Shown in pieces: positions 1 through 8,228 of a stretch of DNA of 64,000 nucleotides. The stretch lies in contig NZ_BDBM01000012.1 of assembly GCF_001612985.1 (NCBI RefSeq), positions 48,761-112,760 on the forward strand, in the 5' to 3' direction. Position 1 is the first letter of the stretch. Each line of letters starts with the position of its first letter. Source of the stretch: Nocardia gamkensis NBRC 108242 (GTDB taxonomy: Bacteria > Actinomycetota > Actinomycetes > Mycobacteriales > Mycobacteriaceae). The notes under the pieces were generated by a model. It searched no databases, was not told the DNA's origin, and worked only from the letters and a program-made list of their open reading frames with translations. The position numbers and the translations under genes are program-made.

Positions 1-1010
1 CGACCCTCGAGCGGGCATTCGCCGAGCGCGTCACCACCGTGCTCGGCGACGTCTCCAGCGAACGGCTCGGCCTGGACGAGGACACCTGGCACAAGCTCGC
101 CGACGAGGTGGACCTGACCATCCACGCCGCCGGCCGCACCACCCTGGTCACCTTCTACGACGCGCTGGCCCCGATCAACGTCGAAGGCACCCGTCGCGCG
201 GTGGACTTCGCGCTGCGCTCACGCGGCAAGTACCTGATGTACGTGTCGAGCTTCAGTGCGCTGGGTGACCGGCTCAACTTCAACAACCCGCCGTTCACCG
301 AGCGCGATCTCGAACTGGGCCAAGGCTACGACCATCTGCCCTACCAGCAGACGAAGTACGAGTCCGAGAAGCTGATCCGGGCGGCGAGCGAGCGCGGACT
401 GCTGTGGGACATCGTGCGCCCCGGCAACATCATGGGCGACAGCCGCACCGGCCGGTACCCGTTCTCCGAGGTCAGCGTCAAAGGCGCGTACTACGACATC
501 CTCAAGACGATGATCGAGACCGGCGAGACGATGCTGACGCCGGTGCACTGGGACATCACCCCGGTCGACTACGTCAGCGCCGCGATCGTGCACATCGCCC
601 TGCACCGCCCCACCTACCGGGAGATCTACCACCTGACCAACCCCGATATCCGGCGCTACTACGACGTGGTCCGCTATGTCCAGCGCGCAGGCTACGAAGT
701 GGATCTGGTGCCGCTCGAGGAATTCCATCGCCGCGCCACCGACCGGCAGATCTACCGGCTGGGCAGCGACGAGGTCTACGACAGCCAGACCCTGGAGATG
801 TTCAAGTACGGCATCGAGCTGTTCGGCACCATCCACTACGAAGAAAGCTCCTACGCCGACTGCGCCTACACCCGGCGGGTGCTCGGCGCCGCGGGCATCG
901 ACTGTCCGCCGACCGAGGATCTGGTGCGGGTGTATCTGGCGCACTGCGCCGAGGTGGGATACATTCCCGCGCCGCGCGGGGCCGAGCCGGCCGCGGAGGT
1001 GCTGCGATGA
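1..1010 (+). CDS. C-terminal part of a megasynthase or stand-alone thioester reductase (partial, 5' end off-window)
   Basis: The reading frame is open to the window edge, so the protein starts upstream; 335 residues are visible from base 3. The piece is a thioester-reductase (extended SDR) domain as found at the end of NRPS/PKS chains, where NAD(P)H releases the carrier-bound thioester as aldehyde or alcohol. Visible features are the GDV..ERLGL segment, HAAG, NVEGT, YVSS, and the catalytic pair in YQQTK (Tyr and Lys three residues apart), followed by VRPGNIMG. The Rossmann dinucleotide motif must lie left of the window. It overlaps the next gene by ATGA, indicating translational coupling. An independent reductase rather than a fused domain cannot be excluded. 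Confidence 0.8.
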   Translation, partial: TLERAFAERVTTVLGDVSSERLGLDEDTWHKLADEVDLTIHAAGRTTLVTFYDALAPINVEGTRRAVDFALRSRGKYLMYVSSFSALGDRLNFNNPPFTERDLELGQGYDHLPYQQTKYESEKLIRAASERGLLWDIVRPGNIMGDSRTGRYPFSEVSVKGAYYDILKTMIETGETMLTPVHWDITPVDYVSAAIVHIALHRPTYREIYHLTNPDIRRYYDVVRYVQRAGYEVDLVPLEEFHRRATDRQIYRLGSDEVYDSQTLEMFKYGIELFGTIHYEESSYADCAYTRRVLGAAGIDCPPTEDLVRVYLAHCAEVGYIPAPRGAEPAAEVLR

Positions 1011-2938
1011 GCGCCGAGTGCACGATCGTCTTCCCCGGCCAGGGCGCCCAGCGCACGGGGATGGGAGCGGACTTCTGCGCCGAATACCCCCTCGCACGGG
1101 AGACTTTCGCCGAAGCCAGCGCCGCGGTGGGCGAGGACCTGCTGCGGATCTGCGCCGAGCGCGATCCGCAGTTGCATCGCACGGAGTACACCCAGCCGTG
1201 CGTGTTGACCATGGAGATCGCCGCGTGCCGGGTGCTGGTGACCGAATTCGGTTTCCGGCCGGTCACTTTCGGCGGGCACAGCCTGGGCGAGTACGCCGCG
1301 CTGGTCGCGGCGGGCGTGTTCGAACTCGCCGACGGTGTTCGCCTGGTGCGCGCGCGTGGCGCGCTGATGCAGCGTGCCGCGCCGGAGGGGGCGGGCGCGA
1401 TGGCCGCGCTGATCCTGCCGGATATCGCCGGCTCCGGCGTGGCGGAGCTGGTGGCCGAGGCAGGCGCGGAGGTGGCCAACGACAATTCGACCGATCAGCT
1501 GGTGATCAGCGGTGCGCGCGAGGCGGTCGCGGCCGCGCGCGTCGTCCTCGCCGAACGTCATCCGGAGTTGCGTTTCGTCCCGTTGCGGGTGAGCGCGCCG
1601 TTCCACTCGCGGTGGATGCGCGGCATCGAGGCCGAGTTCGCCGGACATCTCACCGACTGCGCGCCGCGCATCCGCACCGAGCGTTCGGTCGCGGTGACCT
1701 CGAACTACACCGGGGAGTTCCACCGGCCCGAAACCCTCGCCGAGCATCTGGTGCGCCAGATCTCCGCTCCGGTGCGCTGGACGGCGAACATGCGCGCGTT
1801 GCTGCGCTCGGACACCCCCCGCTACGAAGTCGGCCCGTCGGCGCCGCTGTCGAAGTTCTTCGCCACGCTGGGTGCGCCGGTGACCCGGATCGCGACGGTG
1901 GGTGATCTGCGGGCCCTGCGCGGCGACGCGGGATCGCAACATGCCGCCGTCGAGCCTGCCATGGCTACGGTGGCGGCGTCGGCCCCTGAGCGGGAACGCC
2001 TCGCCCCTGACCCGATTTCCGTGTCGGTGGCAGCGTCGGCCGTCCCCGAGCCGGACAGCATCGCGCCCGAGATCATTGCGACGTCGCCGGTAGGGTCGCC
2101 TATCCCTCAACCGAAATCGGCTGTGGCAGGGATCAACCCGGCTTCGGGAGCAACTTCGCCCACCCGCGGATCGACGCGACCGGCCGAGACGGATGGGCTG
2201 ACCATCCACCGCAAGACCGCGGGTACTGCCGGCCTGCGGTTGTTCTGCTGGCCGTTCGCAGGCGGAAAAGCCGCCGCCTACACACCGTGGCGGCGCGAGC
2301 TGCCCGACTGGGTGGAGCTGTGCGTGGTCGAACTGCCCGCCCGGCAGCGTCATCTGGCGCAGAGGCCCATCCGCCGCTTCACCGACCTCGTCGACGCCGC
2401 GCTGGCCCAGGTCCTGCCCCTGACCGATCTCCCGTTCGCCTTCTTCGGTCACAGCCTCGGCGCGCTGACCGCCTACGAGGTGGCCCGCCGCCTGCCCGAT
2501 CCGATCGCGCCGCGAGCGCTGTTCCTCGGTGGCGCGGTGGCCCCGCACCTGCCCAGGCCGGGGCGCTTGTCGGACCTGCCGGATCACGAGTTCGTCGCCG
2601 CGGTCGGTCATTACGGCGGCATCCCGCCCGAGGTGCGCGAGACCCCGGAGGTGATGGCGTTGTTCCTGCCCGCCTTACGCAGCGACTTCGAAATCTTCGA
2701 CGACTACCGGTTCACCCCCGCCGCCGCGCCGTCGTGCCCGGCCCACCTGTTCGGCGGCCGGGACGACCGGCAGGTGGCGGTCACGCAGTTGGAGGCGTGG
2801 CGTGACGTCCTGCCGGGACTGCGCTCCACCGAGCTGCTGCCCGGCGGTCACTTCTTCCTCGTCGAGCAGCGGGCAGCGCTGCTCGGCTCGCTCGCGGACA
2901 AGCTCGCCGCTGTCCGCCCCCACACGGTATCCGCCTGA
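1007..2938 (+). CDS. Bifunctional trans-acting malonyl acyltransferase / type II thioesterase
   Basis: The protein has 643 residues and two enzyme domains. Residues 1-300 are a FabD-like acyltransferase with GQGAQ near residue 11, GHSLGEYAAL with nucleophile Ser92, and SAPFH with His200; Leu after the Ser and the PFH motif suggest malonyl rather than methylmalonyl. A Pro/Ala-rich linker spans roughly 310-400. Residues 405-643 are a type II thioesterase with FCWPFAGG, GHSLGALTAYE (Ser483), GGRDDRQV (Asp) and GGHFF (His). It would load carrier proteins in trans and remove mis-primed acyl groups. The obvious client is the AT-less KS-ACP protein at 16.9-19.3 kb. The start overlaps the preceding stop (ATGA). 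AT-TE fusion is unusual; both catalytic sets look intact. Confidence 0.87.
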   Translation: MSAECTIVFPGQGAQRTGMGADFCAEYPLARETFAEASAAVGEDLLRICAERDPQLHRTEYTQPCVLTMEIAACRVLVTEFGFRPVTFGGHSLGEYAALVAAGVFELADGVRLVRARGALMQRAAPEGAGAMAALILPDIAGSGVAELVAEAGAEVANDNSTDQLVISGAREAVAAARVVLAERHPELRFVPLRVSAPFHSRWMRGIEAEFAGHLTDCAPRIRTERSVAVTSNYTGEFHRPETLAEHLVRQISAPVRWTANMRALLRSDTPRYEVGPSAPLSKFFATLGAPVTRIATVGDLRALRGDAGSQHAAVEPAMATVAASAPERERLAPDPISVSVAASAVPEPDSIAPEIIATSPVGSPIPQPKSAVAGINPASGATSPTRGSTRPAETDGLTIHRKTAGTAGLRLFCWPFAGGKAAAYTPWRRELPDWVELCVVELPARQRHLAQRPIRRFTDLVDAALAQVLPLTDLPFAFFGHSLGALTAYEVARRLPDPIAPRALFLGGAVAPHLPRPGRLSDLPDHEFVAAVGHYGGIPPEVRETPEVMALFLPALRSDFEIFDDYRFTPAAAPSCPAHLFGGRDDRQVAVTQLEAWRDVLPGLRSTELLPGGHFFLVEQRAALLGSLADKLAAVRPHTVSA

Positions 2939-2953
2939 TGAAGGGATGCAGTA

Positions 2954-3370
2954 ATGAAGGTCGAAGTCCTCACCCCCTCGTGCAACCTCGACACCGTCCG
3001 CGACGGGCGCGGCGGCATTTTCACCTGGGTCCCGCCCGAACCCCTGCTGGAGTTCAACCTGATCTACATGCACCCCGGCAAAGTGCGCGGCCTGCACTAC
3101 CACCCGCACTTCGTGGAGTATCTGCTGTTCGTGGAGGGCAACGGCGTGCTGGTGACCAAGGACGACCACGAGGATCCGGACTGCCCGGAGGAGTTCATCC
3201 ACGTGTCCAAGGGCATCTGCACGCGCACGCCGATCGGGGTGATGCACACCGTGTACTCGATCACCCCGCTGACGTTCATCGCGATGCTGACCAAGCCGTG
3301 GGACGAGTGCGATCCGCCGATCGTGCAGGTGGCGCCGCTGCCGCACACCTTGGAAGGCAACGGCGCGTGA
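2954..3370 (+). CDS. RmlC/WxcM-like cupin, probable sugar epimerase or isomerase
   Basis: This 138-residue single-domain cupin has the motif RGLHYHPHFVEYLLFVEG (residues about 38-55), which resembles the core of dTDP-4-keto-6-deoxyhexose 3,5-epimerases and related ketoisomerases. A second histidine, in GVMHTVY, is in the usual position for the second cupin motif. Because it sits beside a GDP-mannose dehydratase and a sugar C-methyltransferase, a role as epimerase of an NDP-4-keto sugar is plausible. It starts 15 bases after the acyltransferase-thioesterase gene and is probably cotranscribed with it. Substrate and exact reaction are inferred; a non-sugar cupin is possible. Confidence 0.7.
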   Translation: MKVEVLTPSCNLDTVRDGRGGIFTWVPPEPLLEFNLIYMHPGKVRGLHYHPHFVEYLLFVEGNGVLVTKDDHEDPDCPEEFIHVSKGICTRTPIGVMHTVYSITPLTFIAMLTKPWDECDPPIVQVAPLPHTLEGNGA

Positions 3371-3458
3371 GCAGGCCCGAGCGCCGAAGCGGACGCGGCG
3401 TACAGGCGCGGTGGCGCCAGTACGCGGCGACCGCCGCGTACGCCGGAAAGGACTGCGT

Positions 3459-4184
3459 GTGAGCCGATTACGTGTGGCCGTGGTCGGCGCCACCGGATAC
3501 GTGGGCGCCGCGCTGGTCGACGCGCTCGCGAGAAGCGGACGGTGGGAGGTGGTGCCGGTGGTACGCGCCGACCATGAACGTCACCGCGCGGCCGGTCGCT
3601 ACGACGTGCTGATCAATACCGCCTGCCCGTCGAAAAGGTTCTGGGCCGAGCATCATCCCGACGCCGATCGCCAGGAGACGGTGGACAAGACGCGCCTGCT
3701 GCGCGAGCGGTGGGACTGGGACCGGTTCGTACAGATCAGCAGCATTTCCGCGCGCACCCAGCTGGATACCGTCTACGGCCGCCATCGCGCGGAAGCCGAG
3801 CAGATGTGTTGCACGCCGGACAGTCTCGTCGTGCGGCTCGGTCCGATGTACGGCGGGGACTACCGCAAGGGCGTGCTGGCGGACATGGCCGCCGACCGTC
3901 CGGTGTTCGCCAGCGGCCGCTCGCGCCAGAGCTTCGCCCCGGTGGAGTGGTGCGCCGACTGGATCGCCGCCCACCTCGAGGACACCGGCCTGCGTGAGGT
4001 CGGCGCACGCACCACCGTCACGCTGGCCGAGGTGCGCGACGCGGTGGGCTCACGCTCGGAGTTCGCCAAAGATCATGTCGACGACCAGTTCCCGATCACC
4101 GCCACCGGCCCGGACTGGCCGGAGGCGGCGGCGGTGATCGACTGGCTGGCCGGGCGGAGGGTCAGCGGTGCGCGGGCGAACTGA
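3459..4184 (+). CDS. NAD(P)-dependent epimerase/dehydratase-family protein (short SDR)
   Basis: The product is a 241-residue SDR with an N-terminal GATGYVG nucleotide-binding loop (residues 10-16) and an active-site segment SSISARTQLDTVYGRHRAEAE. Tyr106 is present, but the expected Lys three residues later is Arg110. It probably reduces or epimerises a 4-keto sugar nucleotide made by the nearby dehydratase. A GTG start at 3459 is preceded by GGAAAGGA at about seven bases, which is better than upstream in-frame codons. The 3' end overlaps the convergent glycosyltransferase gene by 23 bases. The Lys to Arg change makes catalytic activity uncertain. Confidence 0.75.
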   Translation: MSRLRVAVVGATGYVGAALVDALARSGRWEVVPVVRADHERHRAAGRYDVLINTACPSKRFWAEHHPDADRQETVDKTRLLRERWDWDRFVQISSISARTQLDTVYGRHRAEAEQMCCTPDSLVVRLGPMYGGDYRKGVLADMAADRPVFASGRSRQSFAPVEWCADWIAAHLEDTGLREVGARTTVTLAEVRDAVGSRSEFAKDHVDDQFPITATGPDWPEAAAVIDWLAGRRVSGARAN

Positions 4185-4920
4185 GGCGATGCCTGCTGGG
4201 GCGCAGATACTTCTCCGCGCACAGCACCAGCAGGAAACGCACGCTGGTCGCGACGTCGCGGGTGCGCATCTTGGACGCGCCCGCGGTGCGGTTGAGGACG
4301 TGGATCGGCACCTGCTCGATCCGGAACCCATTGGCGGCGAGAATGTAGAGACTTTCGAAGAAGAAGGAGTACCCGGTCGAACGGACACGATCGAAAGCCG
4401 CCACCGGAACGGAGTCCAGCCGGTAGTATCGGAACGCACCGGTGGCATCGTAGGGCATCCGCAGCAATGTCACGGTGAGAAAATGCCCGACCCGGGTGAG
4501 GACCTTGCGGAAGGGAGTCCAGTCGGCGAGGCTGTCCTCTTTCAGATACCGCGATCCGACCACGACGTCGAAACCGGCCGCAGCGGCGCGCAGTGCCGGA
4601 AGATACGACGGCGGATGCGCGAAATCGGAATCCATCGTGATGATGTGCCGATATTCTCGCGCGTAGGCCCAGCGAATTCCGGCCTGGTGTGCGGAGCCGA
4701 CGCCTTTGCGCCCGGCCCTGTGCAGCACGTGGATGCGGGGAGCGTGCTGTCGGGCCAGCTCATCGAGCAGATCTCCGGTCCCGTCCGGGGAGTTGTCGTC
4801 GACGAACAGGACATCGAAATCGGTGCCTTGTTCCAGGATCTGAGCGAGCAACGGGCCCACGTTGCGACGCTCGTTGTACGTCGGAATCATTACCAGAGTT
4901 TTTTCGGAGGCCGCGCTCAT
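4162..4920 (-). CDS. GT2 polyprenol-phosphate glycosyltransferase (dolichol-phosphate mannosyltransferase-like)
   Basis: The protein has 252 residues and the GT-A fold of DPM1-type enzymes: IPTYNERRNV at the N-terminus, VDDNSPDGTGDLLDEL, MDSDFAHPP for metal/nucleotide binding, and GSRYL. It lacks the C-terminal membrane segments of some homologues. Such enzymes transfer mannose or another hexose from its nucleotide to polyprenyl phosphate on the cytoplasmic face, supplying integral-membrane glycosyltransferases outside. A GT87 protein and a GtrA-like flippase candidate in the same cluster fit that scheme. It is transcribed against its neighbours and diverges from the GDP-mannose dehydratase gene. 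Confidence 0.87.
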   Translation of the reverse strand: MSAASEKTLVMIPTYNERRNVGPLLAQILEQGTDFDVLFVDDNSPDGTGDLLDELARQHAPRIHVLHRAGRKGVGSAHQAGIRWAYAREYRHIITMDSDFAHPPSYLPALRAAAAGFDVVVGSRYLKEDSLADWTPFRKVLTRVGHFLTVTLLRMPYDATGAFRYYRLDSVPVAAFDRVRSTGYSFFFESLYILAANGFRIEQVPIHVLNRTAGASKMRTRDVATSVRFLLVLCAEKYLRPSRHRLSSPAHR

Positions 4921-5006
4921 GCAATCGAATTCTAATACCGGCAGCGGCCGAAAGATAGGTATTGCCCGCTTTTTGGCTACCCGTTAGTCTCGGGGTTGGA
5001 GGTTTG

Positions 5007-6029
5007 ATGAGAAAGGCGCTGATAACCGGCATCACCGGCCAGGACGGGTCTTATCTGACGGAATTCCTGTTGCAGCAAGGATATGAGGTGCACGGGATTA
5101 TCCGGCGTGCGTCGAATTTCAATACCGACCGGATAGATCATCTGTATTCCGATACGCATTCCCAACGCCGGCTGTTCCTGCACTACGGGGATCTGATGGA
5201 TTCCAGCAGCCTCAACCGGATCCTGGAGGACGTGCGCCCGGCGGAGATCTACAACCTGGGCGCGCAGTCGCACGTGCACATCTCGTTCCAGATCCCGGAG
5301 TTCACCGCCGAGACCAACGCGATCGGCACGCTGCGCATCCTGGACGCCATCCGCAAGACCGGCATCGCCACCCGGTTCTACCAGGCTTCGTCCTCGGAGC
5401 TGTACGGCGGACTGCACGATGTGGCCCTCAGCGAGGACACGCCGTTCCATCCGCGTTCGCCGTATGCCGTGGCGAAGCTGTACGCGTACTGGATCACGGT
5501 CAACCATCGCGAGGCCTACGGGATGTACACCGTCAACGGCACCTTGTTCAATCACGAATCACCGCGGCGTGGCGAGGTTTTCGTCACCCGCAAGGTGACC
5601 CGCGGCGCGGTGCGCATCGCGCAGGGCAAACAGGACAAGCTGTTCATCGGCAATCTGGACGCCCGCCGGGACTGGGGATACGCCAAGGAGTACGTCGAGG
5701 CGATGTGGCTGATGCTGCAACAGCCCGAACCCGACGACTACGTGATCGCCACGGGCGAGACGCACAGCGTGCGCGAGTTGTGCGAGACCGCCTTCTCCGC
5801 CACGGGAGTCGAATTGATCTGGGAAGGAACCGGTTTGGCGGAGAAGGGAATCGACCGGCGCACCTCGCGGGTGCTGGTCGAGGTGGATCCGACCTATTTC
5901 CGGCCCGCCGAGGTGCATCATCTCACCGGAGATCCGAGCAAGGCGCGCGAGAAGCTCGGGTGGGCGCCCCGCACGAGTTTCACCGAACTGGTCGAGTTGA
6001 TGGTCGCCCACGATATGGAGAACGTGTGA
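5007..6029 (+). CDS. gmd: GDP-mannose 4,6-dehydratase
   Basis: The 340-residue protein matches GDP-D-mannose 4,6-dehydratase closely: [10 protein letters not shown] dinucleotide loop at residues 8-17, [21 protein letters not shown], and the catalytic SPYAVAK (Tyr and Lys), then [15 protein letters not shown] and [11 protein letters not shown]. It converts GDP-mannose to GDP-4-keto-6-deoxymannose in the cytosol, the committed step to GDP-deoxysugars. The ATG at 5007 follows GGAGG at five bases, which decides the start over an upstream in-frame TTG. The stop overlaps the start of the C-methyltransferase gene, so the two are translationally coupled. GDP-sugars are less common than dTDP-sugars in natural-product clusters. 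Confidence 0.93.
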   Translation: MRKALITGITGQDGSYLTEFLLQQGYEVHGIIRRASNFNTDRIDHLYSDTHSQRRLFLHYGDLMDSSSLNRILEDVRPAEIYNLGAQSHVHISFQIPEFTAETNAIGTLRILDAIRKTGIATRFYQASSSELYGGLHDVALSEDTPFHPRSPYAVAKLYAYWITVNHREAYGMYTVNGTLFNHESPRRGEVFVTRKVTRGAVRIAQGKQDKLFIGNLDARRDWGYAKEYVEAMWLMLQQPEPDDYVIATGETHSVRELCETAFSATGVELIWEGTGLAEKGIDRRTSRVLVEVDPTYFRPAEVHHLTGDPSKAREKLGWAPRTSFTELVELMVAHDMENV

Positions 6030-7279
6030 CGCAAGCAGTGGCGGTGCAGGGTTGCCGGGTGTGCGGGAACACCCGGCTCGAGACGGTGGTCGACCTCGGC
6101 ACGATGGCGCTGACCGGGGTGTTCCCGGCCACCGACCCGACCGAGGTGCCGCGCTACCCGTTGGAGTTGGTGCGCTGCGTGCCCACCGGCAGCGAGGAAT
6201 GCGGGCTGGTGCAGTTGCGCCACACCGCCGACTTCGACGAAATGTATTCCCCCGGATACGGATACCGCTCCGGACTGAACAAATCGATGATCGACCACCT
6301 CGCCCACCGGGTGGCGCGGATCCGGCAGCGGGTGGCGTTGTCGCCGGAGGATGTGGTGATCGACATCGGCAGCAACGACGCGACGCTGCTGCGCGCCTAC
6401 CCCGAAGGGTCGGCGACGATCGTGGGCATCGACCCGCTGGGGGAGAAGTTCCGCCGGTTCTATCCGCCGCACGTGCGGCTGGTGACCGGGTACTTCACCC
6501 GCGAGCTGGTCGAATCGGCGTCGGCGGGGCGACGGGCCAAGGTGATCACCTCGATCGCCATGTTCTACGACGTCCCCGCGCCGCTGGAGTTCATGCGCGC
6601 GGTGTACGACAGCCTCACCGACGACGGCATCTGGGTGCTGGAGCAGAGCTATCTGCCCGCGATGCTGGCCACCACCTCCTACGACACGATCTGTCACGAG
6701 CACCTGGAGTACTACACCCTCGACCAGATCGAATGGATGGCGCGGCGTTGCGGCTTCGTGGTGCTCGAGGTGGAACGCAATGCCGTCAACGGCGGCAGCT
6801 TCGCGCTCACCTTGGGCAAGCGGGGCGAGCCCTCGCCTGCCGATGCCGCCGCGCTGGATCGCATGCGCCAGGAGGAGTCCACGCTGGGGCTGCACACCGC
6901 GCAGCCGTACGCGGACTTCGCCGAACGAGTCGAGCAGCATCGCGAACGGGTACGCGACTTCTTCGACCGCTCCCGCAAGGCGGGCCTGCGCACGCTCGGT
7001 TACGGAGCCTCCACCAAAGGCAACGTGGTGCTACAGCACTGCGGGATCGGCCCGGAGGACCTGACGTGCATCGCGGAGGTCAACGACGACAAATTCGGCA
7101 AGTTCACCCCGGGCAGCGCGATCCCGATCGTGTCGGAGGCACGAGCCCGCGAGCTGGCCCCCGACCAGTTCTTCGTACTGCCCTGGCATTTCCGCACGAT
7201 GATGCTGGAGCGCGAAAGCGCCTTCCGCGCGGCGGGCGGGCGGCTGGTGTTCCCGCTGCCGGAGCTGGACGTGGTGTGA
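6026..7279 (+). CDS. NDP-hexose C-methyltransferase (zinc-binding, SAM-dependent)
   Basis: The protein has 417 residues in three parts typical of sugar C-methyltransferases such as TylC3: an N-terminal zinc-binding region beginning CRVCGN with further Cys at ECGLVQL, a SAM-binding Rossmann domain ([10 protein letters not shown], then EQSYLP), and a C-terminal domain with GYGASTKGN. The segment [16 protein letters not shown] contains the His/Tyr residues associated with catalysis. These enzymes methylate C-3 of 4-keto-6-deoxy sugars, giving a branched sugar. The neighbouring GMD suggests a GDP-linked substrate. The GTG start overlaps the gmd stop. Confidence 0.9.
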   Translation: MTQAVAVQGCRVCGNTRLETVVDLGTMALTGVFPATDPTEVPRYPLELVRCVPTGSEECGLVQLRHTADFDEMYSPGYGYRSGLNKSMIDHLAHRVARIRQRVALSPEDVVIDIGSNDATLLRAYPEGSATIVGIDPLGEKFRRFYPPHVRLVTGYFTRELVESASAGRRAKVITSIAMFYDVPAPLEFMRAVYDSLTDDGIWVLEQSYLPAMLATTSYDTICHEHLEYYTLDQIEWMARRCGFVVLEVERNAVNGGSFALTLGKRGEPSPADAAALDRMRQEESTLGLHTAQPYADFAERVEQHRERVRDFFDRSRKAGLRTLGYGASTKGNVVLQHCGIGPEDLTCIAEVNDDKFGKFTPGSAIPIVSEARARELAPDQFFVLPWHFRTMMLERESAFRAAGGRLVFPLPELDVV

Positions 7280-7280
7280 G

Positions 7281-8228
7281 ATGACCATCGTCGTCACGGG
7301 CGCGGCCGGGCAGGACGGCACCCTGCTGTCGGACCTGCTCACCGCGCGCGGTGAGCGCGTGCTGCGGATCGGCCGCGACGGCCCGGTCGACATCACCGAC
7401 GCCGCCGCGGTCGAGGAGCTGATCGCCGCCGAGCGCCCCGCGCAGGTGTATCTGCTGTCAGCGGTGCAGCACTCCTCGCAGGACGACCACGGCGACCCGC
7501 GTGAGCTGGCCCGCGCCTCGCACCGGGTGAACACGCTGCCGGTGCAGTATTTCGCGGAGGCGATCGATCGTCACCGGACGGGCACGCGACTGTTCTACGC
7601 GGCCTCCTCGCATGTCTTCGGCTCCGACGGCCCCGCGGTGTGCGACGAGAACAGCGGGCTGCGACCGGACTCGATCTACGGGGTGACCAAAGCGGCGGCC
7701 CTGCTGGCCTGCCGCGCCTACCGCGCCCGCGGCGTCTTCGCGGCCGCGGGCATCATGTTCAACCACGAATCACCGTTGCGGGCCGAGAAGTTCGTCACCC
7801 GCAAGATCGTGCGCGCCGTCGCCCGGATCCAGCGCGGTGAGACCACCACGGTGGAGGTGGGCAGGTTGGACGCCGGCGCCGACTGGGGGTACGCGCCGGA
7901 CTACGTCGAGGCGATGACGCGCATCCTGGCCCTCGACGAGCCGGACGAGTTCGTCGTCGCCACCGGCGAACACCACACGGTCGCGCAGTTGTGCGCGGCG
8001 GCGTTCGGCATGGCCGGACTGGACTGGAACGACCATGTCCGCGAACGTTCCTCGGTGCTCACCCGCAGCAGGCGACCGCTGGTGGGCGACGCGACGAGGC
8101 TGCGCGAGCGGACCGGGTGGCGCCCTTCGGTGGACTTCCACGGCATGGTGCGCGCCATGCTCGTCGCCGAGGGCGTGCGCCCGGCGCAGCAATCGAGGCC
8201 GGTACGCACCGGCGGAACGGATGGATGA
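7281..8228 (+). CDS. GMD-related NAD(P)-dependent sugar epimerase/reductase
   Basis: This 315-residue extended SDR is related to GDP-mannose dehydratases but shorter. It has GAAGQDGTLL (residues 7-16), SSHVFG, catalytic YGVTK, MFNHESPLRAEKFVTRK and the DAGADWGYAPDYVEAM segment that aligns with GMD. With a true GMD two genes upstream, this copy probably acts later on the 4-keto sugar, for example as 4-reductase. A second dehydratase activity is an alternative. It begins one base after the C-methyltransferase stop and overlaps the next start by eight bases, placing it in the sugar operon. Confidence 0.78.
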   Translation: MTIVVTGAAGQDGTLLSDLLTARGERVLRIGRDGPVDITDAAAVEELIAAERPAQVYLLSAVQHSSQDDHGDPRELARASHRVNTLPVQYFAEAIDRHRTGTRLFYAASSHVFGSDGPAVCDENSGLRPDSIYGVTKAAALLACRAYRARGVFAAAGIMFNHESPLRAEKFVTRKIVRAVARIQRGETTTVEVGRLDAGADWGYAPDYVEAMTRILALDEPDEFVVATGEHHTVAQLCAAAFGMAGLDWNDHVRERSSVLTRSRRPLVGDATRLRERTGWRPSVDFHGMVRAMLVAEGVRPAQQSRPVRTGGTDG

